From Volvox africanus (lineage: Eukaryota; Chlorophyta; Chlorophyceae; Chlamydomonadales; Volvocaceae): a DNA stretch of 64,000 nt. A model generated the notes under the pieces. It was not told the origin of the DNA and did no database searches. It saw only the letters and a list, made by a program, of their open reading frames with translations. Below, piece by piece: positions 46,027-56,030 of the stretch. Each line of letters starts with the position of its first letter. Position 1 is the first letter of the stretch. The DNA lies in contig BSDZ01000011.1 of the NCBI GenBank assembly GCA_030268105.1, forward strand, positions 682,001 to 746,000. The letters are read 5' to 3'. Both the position numbers and the translations under genes were made by a program.

Positions 46027-48714
46027 AGGGTGGCTTAGCAGGTAGAGTGTGACAGCTCGGGGTCCCTAGAGGAATGCACGGCATAGAAAGGTTGGCATAC
46101 ACAATTATCAGGAAGCAGGAAGCTGGATTCGGCCGATACCAGCCCAACTTCAAAGCCGCGCCCCGCTTACATGAGGCCAGCCAGCCGGGCTCAGCCCAAC
46201 CTGGCCCAATCATTGGTCAGTCTGTGTGTTCAGCCAGGTAAGGCCTCTAAGACCATTTATGATCCAGACCCGCCAGCGTTCCACCAATATGGGCGATTCA
46301 GACCCATCGGGTGCTACGTCTCGAAGTCTGCTTCAGCTTCCTAGGTGGCAGGATTCAGCCAGGCTTTAAGCAAACCGCATTAATATCAGGCCGGGACAGC
46401 CTGAACAGTCCACGAGGCCGAACATTACTGTACGCTTATCCAGGTCACGCCGTAATACTTGGCCCAGCTGGTGGTTCAGTTTTGCTCACTCTGAAACTCT
46501 TTCATTTTTCATGGTTGGAAAGGCCGGATTCTTTTAATTAGCCTATTTTCTGTTCTTCCCCTCCCCCCAGGCGGGTGTTCATCCCCGTCGGCTCCTGAGC
46601 CCCGTCCGGTGTTAAATCATGTCAGTCATGCTGGCTGGGTGGTCCAGCTAGTCCAGCTTGGGGCTCGGCAGGATATTGACCCGTTGGGAATCTTATGCTA
46701 CTTGGGCTTTCGGGGATTTGCAATAAACCCGAAGCTCTTTAATATTGTTGCTTCTCGGCTTTCAACGAGTATCGGTGCGGATGCACAAGGCCGTGCAAAA
46801 TCGGAAACTCACGTAACCGTGATTTGCCGACTATACACGAGCCACAACAGCAAAAGAGTTTAAGCGATCTCTACGCACACGGCCAAAGTGTGGTTTGATG
46901 GCAACGACTAGGCTTCTGAATTTAGACCTTACTGGTGCCGGTGCAAGGTTTCCAAGGAAACCTGGATGGGGGTTTCCTTTCCCAGTCATACCATTCTGGA
47001 CTGTTCCACATCACTCGATCCTGCCCATAAGCATCCCCAACATTTTAAAACCCCTATTCCTCCAACGTATCAGCTTCCTCCAGACAAACCCACTGCGTGT
47101 GCGCCTCCTCTGCCCCATCTTATGCTTTCGGGGACGCAACCCCCAACTTCACATCCGCAGACCCCTGCCCCACCTGCTTTCTTCTCTCTTTCCCCACCAC
47201 ACTGACCTACCCCCAGCAATACTCCACAGTCCCCTGCCGGCCACATCGCGTCTAGATCCGGGGGCACTGCGCTCTCTTGCAGCTCGCCACCCATAGTGCA
47301 GGTGATGAGGCAACAGTTTGCGCACAGCAAGCACAGGACCGGGTCACTAGAGTGGCCGGGGAAGACAGCCCAGGTTGCCTGCGTACAGGTTTGGTAGGTT
47401 GCCAGAGAATAGATCCGGTGAAGATAGATAGGGCGTACCGGCGTGTCAGCGGATATAGATTGCTTAGCGGAGGATGCGGGATACATCAGCCTAGGCGGCC
47501 TAACTCCCAGACGTAGTGACCCAGCCATGTCGTATGGCCCTGCACCTTCCCACACCAGCTCACCTGCAGGACCTCTGATCCCAAAGAGAATAGCTTCCGG
47601 ACGGCACTGCCGCTAGTCCATGCCACCCTGCACGCACAGCATACCCGTGCTCGATGCGCCGGAAATCACGATCTGCTCCAAAAAGCAGGCGTTGAAAAAC
47701 AACAAAAAGCAGGACAGCTTCCTCCACGGTGGCGAGGTGGGGAGTAAACGGGGGCAGCAGTGGCAGGACTATCGAAAGCGAGCTTTCTCACCGATGGCCC
47801 AGAACCGCCACCTCTTCGATGCACGCGTCGCCTCCTATCACTGGGGCGCCTTCCCTGACATAAAGCTTTATGCTGTTTCGAATGTCAACAGATGTTGGGA
47901 CATCGTGCTTCTGGTCTCCCGGCATATGGCCATCCCCCGAACTCCGACGCCGGGTTCCTTGGACGCTTTGGGCCATTTTCTCCTGGAGGACGACACCCAG
48001 CGAAGCCCAGCACCACGTTACGACGAATCAATTTGGCACCGACGCCGCCACTTAAACAGAAGGAATTACAAAATTTTCTCCTGCTTGCTTGCGAAGCTGC
48101 TGTGGGACGGGGACGCACGAAGACAACTACCACAAGTGATTATTACCTGTCGTTCATACTCCCGGCGGAGCAATTGCACGCCAAACGGCTCCTCCGGAAG
48201 TAAGATCGCCGATCTAGTGTTCATCTCCATTTTGGATAGGCTGCTCAACCGCACAACTCACTATGTCCTTGGAGGACAGCGCCATGCCGCGCTACGCAAG
48301 CATTCTTTCCACGCCATGGGTATCGTAAAGCTAAATATTGAATGCATTCTTAACACAGGGTTATCGGAGCGCGGACGTTAACGCAGGCTTAGGAGGCGAG
48401 GTGCACGGGGTCCCGCCAAAACAGGGCCGCAGTACAGAGGGTAGTTCTCCTTACTTATCCTTTCTAATTGTGCGTGCGTAAACACACCACCCCCGACGGT
48501 TCGTTCTTAAGTGATTATGACTCTGGTGTGCTGTATGACTCTTCCTATGCAAATTCTGCCCTGGGAAACGTGTTGAGGTCACTAAGAAGTGCATTACTGT
48601 AAAATCGAAATTTATCATCTTAGTACTTCAAATGATTTTAGTTGAGCACTGCTTTCAGCGTCCCTAGCCGCAAGCCGATCTGGACGTTTCCCTAAAGTAT
48701 TAGTCGTGGAAGTT
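46027..48714. other. divergent intergenic region between APC1 and bL28m
   Basis: This region must hold the promoters of two outward-facing genes: APC1 starting at 46026 (-) and bL28m at 48715 (+). I could not assign TATA or initiator elements. Upstream of 46026 the APC1 frame stays open for only a few codons, so an extra 5' exon further right cannot be excluded. A 253-codon open frame of unknown nature (47620-48381) occupies the right half and is listed separately; 46100-47480 shows nothing I can name. Confidence 0.4.
47620..48381 (+). CDS. hypothetical protein, single-exon open frame
   Basis: 253 codons from ATG at 47620 to TAA. The middle (SYHWGAFPDIKLYAVSNVNRCWDIVLLVSRHM) has a mixed, globular-looking composition and GC-biased third positions. 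A second + frame (47892-48203), reading PPLKQKELQNFLLLACEAAV, is also open and protein-like, so the true frame is unclear. An intron joining the two frames is possible. I recognise no domain. It lies upstream of bL28m on the same strand, but a long gap separates them. It may be a real small gene, a transposon fragment or chance. Confidence 0.28.
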   Translation: MPPCTHSIPVLDAPEITICSKKQALKNNKKQDSFLHGGEVGSKRGQQWQDYRKRAFSPMAQNRHLFDARVASYHWGAFPDIKLYAVSNVNRCWDIVLLVSRHMAIPRTPTPGSLDALGHFLLEDDTQRSPAPRYDESIWHRRRHLNRRNYKIFSCLLAKLLWDGDARRQLPQVIITCRSYSRRSNCTPNGSSGSKIADLVFISILDRLLNRTTHYVLGGQRHAALRKHSFHAMGIVKLNIECILNTGLSERGR

Positions 48715-49268
48715 ATGTCGAGGTTTACCTCAGCCCAGGAGCTTTTAAAGCGGCTCATTCCGCCTGCTAAGGAAGGCTTCGCGCGTCTCGAGGCGTGCCG
48801 GCGGAAAGTTGTATGGGCAGACACTCAAATCACGTTGCGAGTTCGGCAATATCCGAAGAGCAAAGACGAGTAAGTGCTGCGCCAGGATTGAGTGGTCTTT
48901 GGCCATCATCACTTTAGTGAGCGCTGCCGATGCAGGCGAGTATCACTTGTCATGCCACAGTGGCACAAGGTTAACTTGTACAGCGAGGTGCTCAACCGTA
49001 AAGTACCTCTGACGATGACGAACTCCACCTTGAGGTGGGTCAGCTATGTTGCCACGGGCCTCCCCCCCCTCACACACACACTTACCCTTGACGACGAATT
49101 ACTCATAGGATGATCGAAGACATGGGCGGCCTGGACTCGTATTTGTTGAAGACACCTGAGTCGAAGCTCAAAAGCGACACTACATCAACCCTAAAGTGGG
49201 AGGTTTTGACAACGCTACGGCGGAAGCGGCACCTCGAGCGAATGACACAGAGGAGCGTTGCTAAATGA
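48715..49268 (+). CDS. MRPL28: mitochondrial large-subunit ribosomal protein bL28m
   Basis: Three exons with consistent phases: 48715-48869, 48936-49034 and 49109-49268; 137 residues, stop TGA. The C-terminal two-thirds fits bL28m: PQWHKVNLYSEVLNRKVPLTMT, then a helix MIEDMGGLDSYLLKTPESKL and a basic tail ending MTQRSVAK. The ...GGLDSYLLKTPE.. block is typical of mitochondrial rather than bacterial or plastid L28. The gene is nuclear and its product should be imported into mitochondria. The N-terminus (MSRFTSAQELLKRL) could act as a presequence. In exon 1 the family's GLY.G...FGN block appears in the +1 frame (about 48787-48865, LYGQTLKSRCEFGN), although the splice phase favours the main frame. 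This hints at compensating indels or a sequencing error. A TGTAA at 49387 follows the stop. Confidence 0.8.
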
Positions 49269-50735
49269 TATGGGAAGTAATGCCTGGGGGGAGGAAGTCT
49301 TTTTAGCAGGTGGGCGTTTATATGGGTGGACAGGTATGTACATTCTCCTTTACTTGGTGACAGGCAAGCACGCTTGGCCAGGGTATTGTAAGCGTGGTAA
49401 CGCGAAGGAGTGTGTGTATGACTTCAATTAGGGGCATATATGCAGGATGAGGGTAGGAACCCTTGCCCATCGTTGATTGGGTATTAGACACCGAGCACTG
49501 TGCCCGTGGTACGAACATGTGGAATGTCAAAGGATTAGCAGCAGGATTAGCCCAAAGCTGCTTGCCCTCTGCTTCGTTTCGCCTTTTACTTATTTGCGAT
49601 GCGGAAGAGCCTGGACCCTAAAACTGGCTTTGGTTATGCCTTCAATTGGCTAAGGCCTGCTAATTTGAAAACATACCGTTGCAGGTATACATGGGTGCAT
49701 TAACTCGTTTCATTACCCCGTTTCGGAATCAGCCAGGGCTGGCGGCTTAGAGGTTCATGATATGCGTTGATAGCGTGACTGGGCTAATGTGACTGGGCTA
49801 ATATCATGTTATAGCAACGGAGCCTACGTGCTTTTGTTGGACAGAGCTCATTGTCGGGACAGTTGTGTTTGGAGCCATTTAGGCCATGCAACGTGTTCCG
49901 CTTATCACGCATACGACCGCATCGGGTGAAGGGTGAACTGTGGCTGGGGCTCTTGCATGCGCATTAGTCTTTAGGCGATCATGAAACATAGCCCGTTGGT
50001 TAGAAGCTGGCCAGGATAGTCCAGGAATCAACTTGGTGCACATGACGATTTGCCGTATCTGTGCTGACATTTGCCTATTCCGCGTCACATGCAAATACGG
50101 CCTTATTTGGGCATATATGGCTCCGGAACCGACGATGCCTTACGAAGCCAAAAGATGTAAGTTGATTGGACGACAAGGTATTCGGTTCCTTTCGGCTGGG
50201 TTTTCTGCTCCTAAAATCCAGGCTTCACCACATAACGTTGACATGCGGCCCACCACGTTGCGCGTGTGCCGATTGTTTATGGTCATGTGGGCGCTGTGAG
50301 GGTGGGTCTGCTGGATCATGCTGCATCGTTCCAGACCCACAGTCTTATCCGAGCTTCTCCATATCACGAATTGCACCCACCTATGTTTTTATCCATTCAT
50401 TCCGTTCTATCAGCACACCTGCTAAAGCCTGGCTGCTTTGCAGCGGATACCTAATGGAAGGTGCTTTACGGTTACCAGTACCAACGAGCAAGTGCAGCCA
50501 TTCTGACAACAGGGCGCACCGCCAGGGTAATAGCACACTGTGGTTTACGTGACCTTTTATGGAATTCTTGCATTAATGCTCTGGAATTTATGCTGGCACC
50601 TGTTTTCGGAACACGTTGCCTTACGAAGGGGTCGCACGTACCTGACCAGCTTTCTTTGTGCGAGATATCGTAAATTTAGCTCTGGAATAGATGGTAAAAT
50701 GTCAGCAGAAACACCTCAATTATTCGCATTTCCGC
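49269..50735. other. intergenic stretch, no gene recognised
   Basis: It holds the bL28m 3' end, a short direct duplication (GTGACTGGGCTAAT twice near 49776-49803) and scattered short frames. One frame near 50100-50157 reads YMAPEPTMPYEAK before a GTAAGT donor and recalls a kinase APE motif, but no other kinase block is nearby. Otherwise I see nothing. Confidence 0.4.
49387..49391 (+). other. candidate TGTAA polyadenylation signal of bL28m
   Basis: TGTAA 119 bases after the bL28m stop codon, a normal distance for a short volvocine 3' UTR. Confidence 0.45.
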
Positions 50736-51423
50736 ATGGAAGCTTGGGATCTCCGCCGCGTCCGGAGGGCCTTCACCGACGTTGGCGCTGGCGGCAGGGG
50801 CGGCCATGGGCGCCTGCGTGACACCCGCGCGCAGTTCAAGCTATTCCACGTATCCCTCACCGCCGACGAGCGACAGGGAATCGTACGCGTCACCGCGACG
50901 CGCCACACGGATCCTGTCCCTCTGGAAGAAGGTCCTTTCATCGTGGAGCCGAGGGAGACGATCATCTGCGGCGGCCGCTCGGATGCCTTTACCGTATCTT
51001 TCTTTAGTTCCTAGCTCCATGGCTACACCGGTTACCCTCACGGTACCTGCCGAGTGTTTAGCGACGCGGGGGACGCGCGGGTAACGCTGCGTGTGTGGCC
51101 TACCGGTGACGCAGCCGATGGGATCGGCGCAATGGCCTCTGGGACGTTCCATCCCCACGCCGGCGCGCCGCCGACGCCGCTGCAGCCATTACGTGTGGAC
51201 CTGACCGCCGCTGCGATGTTGGCGAGGTTAGAGCCGGATGGTTTGTCAGAGCTGAGCTGGAGCGTGGCGTCCATTCATTAGCCGGCCAGCCACCCCAGCT
51301 TTGTGCACTCCATCACCCTGGGCAACACTCAGGACTGCCCGCAGGCTAATAGCCTGTTGTGGCAATAGGAAGGGGGCGCAACCCGTCCCAGGAATTCAGA
51401 CCTTTGGTGTTGCTAGTCTTATT

Positions 51424-51513
51424 TCTGTTGTTGTTGTTGTTGGTGGTGGTGGTGGAGGTGGTGGTGGTGGTCGTGGCGGTTGCCGTTGTGGTGGTGGTGG
51501 TGGTGGTAGAGTG
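51424..51513 (+). repeat. (TTG)n-(GGT)n trinucleotide array
   Basis: GTTGTTGTTG passes into GGTGGTGGTGG with GTC and GGC interruptions. It sits between blocks A and B of the disrupted ASH-domain gene, presumably in an intron. Confidence 0.85.
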
Positions 51514-54437
51514 TGTAACGGGTGGGCTGGATTCTGGAGGAGCAGGGAGAGCAGGAATTCCGTCTGGATAAGGTTCCCTTAAAAGCTACAGCCTTACACC
51601 CCGCACTCGCATTCACAGGTGTTCAGCATGGATGTGGAAGGGCCCTGGGACCTGGTCTCGGCAGTGCCCTCAGTGCCACAGGAGCCCGCCATCTACTAGG
51701 GGACCAGCACGCTGCTGGGCCCAGCGGCAGCGACGGGGCGACTGGGCAAGAATGCCACGGGTGAGCGGCTGACGGGAGGCGATGGACATGATCATGCATA
51801 CCCACGTGGCGTTTACGAGTCACACGCGTTGTGTCACGTGCGTTATATCACACCCTCAATTACGCCCCTTTGCCTCTCCTGCTTATGCCCCGCTGCGTAC
51901 GCCGCCACCCGGATGAGCTACAGGCTCGTCAGCGCGTTGTGGGGACGACTACCGACTACAAGAACACCGGCGCACTGTCCATCAGCTTCGCCAATGGCGA
52001 CAGCCAAAGTCTCCCGCTGGTGGCTGAAATGCTGCACTCACGCCAGGAGGTGAAACCTCGCCGCCTCAACTTTGGCAATGTGCACCTGCAGTCTCCGAAG
52101 AGTTGCTCGTGGAGCTGTCCAGTCCCACCAACGTCGACGTCGCGTGGGCGGTCACCGGGGAGGGCGTCAAACCGCACTTCCCCACGCTGCCTGGCACCGG
52201 TGCAGCGGTCAGTGTCAGTGCGCCGGCCGAGGCGGCGGCGGCAGCCGCCTCCGCTGGCACCGCCCGCCGACTGGCACTGGCGGCATGCAGTTGCCGACGA
52301 TGCAGTCTGCGCGCAGCAGCACCGCTGGCGCAGCCCCCGTACTGCGACCGAGGGCAGCCCGGGGCAGAGCAAGTCCAGCTCGCAGACTTCGTCAAATCGC
52401 CCGGCGGGGACTGCACCAGCGGCACCGGTACCGCAGGCCTCCGCCAGTCCTTCCGCCACGTTGGCGGCTGCGGGAAAGACGCTGGCTCGCACTGGAACGG
52501 CAGATCTTGTACCTCCACCAACGCCCAAGCCGTCAGCCTCCAGCGTCGGTGTTACATGTATTATAGCCGAGGCACGCATCGAGTCGTACGTTGTAAGGCC
52601 CTCGAGTTGTGTGCTTCCGGGGCGGGGCCTCCGGCTGCCGGACACGCAAACCATCAGCATCTTGTGTGCGCCGACGGAGCCAGAATCGTACGACAGCGAG
52701 CTCATCTTTGCTGTACTAAGGGGTAAGGAGATGCAGTGTGGAGATCGACGGCGTTGGTAGTGTTGAGGAAGTGACGAACACAAGGGCAAGCTTTATGTGA
52801 TCTAAAATTGGTCTGGACTTATGCCGCCACCGCCGCCGCTGTCGTTGTTGTCAGCAGCGGCGGCGGCGGTGTGCGCTTGTGTGAAGGTTCCGGTACTTCC
52901 GGGATACACTTTTCAGTTGAACACGTGGATCCCATCAGCACACGGATTTATGGACAACGCCTGGGCTCTGTGGGGTCATGACTGGGCCTGGCCTGGGGTC
53001 CAGGATTCATGGTGAAGTACGGCACTCGGTAGAGTAGGTCGCAGGTATCAGGGGTTTCCTATGGGTTTTCCTGCAGATCTTGAGCTGGTAAAGTTTTGGT
53101 TATGATACGTTTATTAGATAATTCGGTCGGTGTTGACTCTTAACCATGTGATGGATGTTTGCTGGTTAGAACGCTTCCACGTGTCTGCCGGGCTTGAGAT
53201 GACGGCATCTCATCCTGATGAAGATTCATGCAGGGGAGGGAATGCAGGGAATGGCTGGGGAGGGAGAGGACGGACTTGGGGGTTGGGGTGCATGCGGTTT
53301 GTGCACGAGATAGTGCATGAGGTCCACAAGGGCTTGGGGCCCTTGGGCATTCTGCGGCGCAGTGGGAGGGTGGTAGTGGACGGCATGGGGGTGGGTATGG
53401 GTGATGATGGATGTGATGGTGGGATAGTGGTGGCGGTGGTCATAGTGATGGGGTGGCAGCGATGGTATTGAGGGGAATGTAAATTTCCAAGTTTAATGGC
53501 ATGGGGGGGTGCCCGAAGGGGGATCCGAGCTGGTCATTCGCGTGCAGGAGGGGTCATGCATTTTCACTGGAGCATCTTTATCATCGTATCTTGGAATTGG
53601 GTACCAGTCATTATAGCTGGCACGCCCGCTGCACGCCTTCAGTGCTGTGCGAGAATTGGGAACAAGAGCTGCCTGTGTGTGATGTGTATACGTGCATATG
53701 TGCTTCGTATTGTTCTCCAAATAGGTATCCGGTCGTGATTTAGTTGAGGCCGGACTCTGTACGGTCTTGACTAACAAATTTCATGACCACTGGTAACTGC
53801 TGATAACATACATTTGGATACATTTCCTACATATATACATGGCCCTCCGAAGTCAGTCACAGCTCTGCAAAGTTGTCCAGATAACTGTTCGTCACTGGCC
53901 GCGGCCTGACTAGCTCGGCGTCAACGCAGTGCAGCAGTGCTATGACATAGTTGAACGAGGGGGAAGTGGAGGCGAAGTCGGGGTTACGCGCAATCCCGGC
54001 ACTACGTAGCTCGCCCAAAACCCTGAAAGCAATTTGGACCCGCCTTGGTTCCAAACCGGGAAACCAGGGGAGGCCCATAGTCAAAGCTCGGGACGACCAT
54101 ACACTGAAAAAATATCGATATCCTTTCATCCTTTCACTTCGTGCCCCACACGCCGCCACGGCACTGTGTGGTGGCCTGGCTGTGTGAGTTCAGATTCAAA
54201 ATCTATCCTTTCCCCTTTTTCCTGAGCTCCTTACCCGGGTACATGGACATCCAGCCGGCAGCTCAATTTACAATCCATCGGACTCCACCTCTTCCTGGCA
54301 AGTGGCAACACATGAATCTGCATAGTGATTCCAAAAGAATTCGGACAGATGCGCAATCGAAGCAATTCTTCACTTCCTTTGATTCCTTAAATGATGCAGG
54401 CCGGATGATGGCCTCCTGAAGGCCCGGGACGAACACC

Positions 54438-54546
54438 TGTTCACTTCGAACTTCTTCACCTGTTCACTTCTTCAATGTTCTTCCTGTTCACTTCTTCACT
54501 TTCACTTCTTCACTTCCTTCTTCTTCACTCTTCACTTCACTTCGAT
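54438..54546 (+). repeat. CACTTCTT-rich pyrimidine repeat
   Basis: Irregular tandem TTCACTTCTTC units immediately downstream of the methyltransferase remnant's stop on the - strand (that is, in its would-be 3' flank). Confidence 0.8.
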
Positions 54547-55198
54547 GGTGCGGCACACTGCAGCTGAGAAGGCAGTTGACCCGAGGAAAAACACTGATCC
54601 GTCCCCTAGGTCGACGGTCATGATGTCCCCGAAGCGGAATTCCAATGGACTCAGCAGCAGACCCCTTTCGCCGCCTCCTTCACCACTGCACCTAATCAGC
54701 TCCATCTCCAGCTCTGTCTCCGCCTCCGCCTGCAACCCCCACCCCCACCTTCTGCAGCCGCACCGCCTGCAACAGCTGCTGCTAGTCTTGGTGTTAGTGT
54801 TCATTTGGCGGCAGGCCCGAAACCGCGCCTGATAGTCGCAGCTCAAAGATACGACAAATGTGGCCTCGTCCTCACTGCTTGTGTCCCACGGGTCGGTTGC
54901 GTCCAGGATGGCCAGCTGCGTCGCAACTCAGCAGGCCTGTTTGTGGCGGTTGGCAGATAGCTCGATGCCAGCGACGGAGGCTTGCGGAGCAGGCCACCTG
55001 CAGCACAAGTCGTCCGAAGCCGCTCCCTAGATCCACAAGCACCTCCGGGACAGTGCGGCGTGGGAGCCAGCGAACCAGAAAGTGCAGAAGTTTGATGATG
55101 CTGGAAGAGATGGAGGCCCGATGAGTGAAGTCGTCGACCCAAGGAGAAGACTCAAAAAGGCACATGTTAAGATATCGAGCGGTCGAAGAGGAGGGCAT
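54532..55198 (-). pseudogene. decayed class I SAM-dependent methyltransferase
   Basis: Read on the - strand, 55115-54990 gives LLHFLVRWLPRRTVPEVL, then VDLGSGFGRLVLQVA. The latter is the glycine-rich SAM-binding motif I with its flanking strand and helix. The next expected strand, AGIELSANRHKQA, is present in another frame, after a frame change near 54975. It is followed by an in-frame TGA at 54928-54930. Further on, VATQLAILDATDPWD and, near the end, FRFGDIMTVDLGDGSVFFLGSTAF match the late motifs of the fold, ending in TGA at 54532. The DLGSG.GRLVLQ type recalls DOT1-like and related methyltransferases, but the substrate cannot be told. One indel plus one stop in under 600 bases indicates a pseudogene, unless an unseen small intron explains them. 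Confidence 0.55.
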
Positions 55199-55575
55199 CG
55201 CATTTATTTGCTGCCAGGCAGCAAAAAAAGGTTTATGATTCAATCCTATTTTATTTTCTATAAAATTAGAAATAGGAATAGGGCAAAGTAACCCGCAATT
55301 ATACATATCATTTTTAACAACTTTTTGATGATTTTGATGCGGCAGCTGTCCTATACCATAGCATGTAGAGAAACCTCTTGAGCCGTTAGCTATACATTCC
55401 CTGTAACTATGAATAATATGCCGTATCAGAAACACCGTCATAACTTTGAAAACCCAGGACAAGAGAAGCCATATATATGAATTGATTGTTTGTATAATGG
55501 TGGATTGCCACACATTAGTCGAGGATCAAGTAGAGGATCAATGTTAACATCGGATTTCAAGCTTGATTCCAGGAA

Positions 55576-56030
55576 TTAAGATATTATTGTGTTCGTACTT
55601 CCGTCCAAGGTCAACAGTCCACTATGGCTACAGAAATCGCTTACGAGCGCGTCACGCCGCGTTTTGCTGCGTAAAAGCTGCGTTATGTGCGTAAGGGCAC
55701 GAATCCCCCTGCGAATCACTGCGAATGTAACGCAGGGCCGTAACGCAGCAGAAGGAGAACAGCATGCCAACTCTAACTTCTTCCAAGAAATACATTCGGC
55801 AAGGTTATTTGTTACTATAAAGACCCAAATAAATGAAATTTTATGTTTAGCGCGAGTTCAAAAATACCAGAAAGCGAATACGCAATCGCATCGAGACGCA
55901 TGTAAAAGCATGAAGTTCGCTTGCGTAGGCGAGTTGCGTTGGACTCGCGAAACTGTCCGCGCGAGGTCAAAATCGGTAGACTGCAATGGACCATATTATG
56001 GGTTTATATAATTATCGGGGGTAAATAAAA
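55576..56030. other. moderately repetitive-looking, GTAACGCAG-containing segment
   Basis: This stretch contains several related words (GTAACGCAG, GTAACGCAGC, CTGCGTAA, GCGTTAT) in both orientations near 55670-55760, then AT-rich sequence. It has no codon bias. It may be a degraded transposon or SINE, but I found no terminal repeats or promoter boxes. Confidence 0.25.

Noticed and set aside
50100..50160. YMAPEPTMPYEAK before a GTAAGT donor, resembling a kinase activation-segment end.
   Set aside because: No Gly loop, HRD or DFG block lies within reach on either strand; the match is too short.
50736..51760. TAG reassigned to an amino acid, as in some ulvophyte algae.
   Set aside because: APC1 (3,552 codons), the kinase and S6K contain no internal TAG, and the gene at 1-216 ends with TAG. 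The standard code fits the window.
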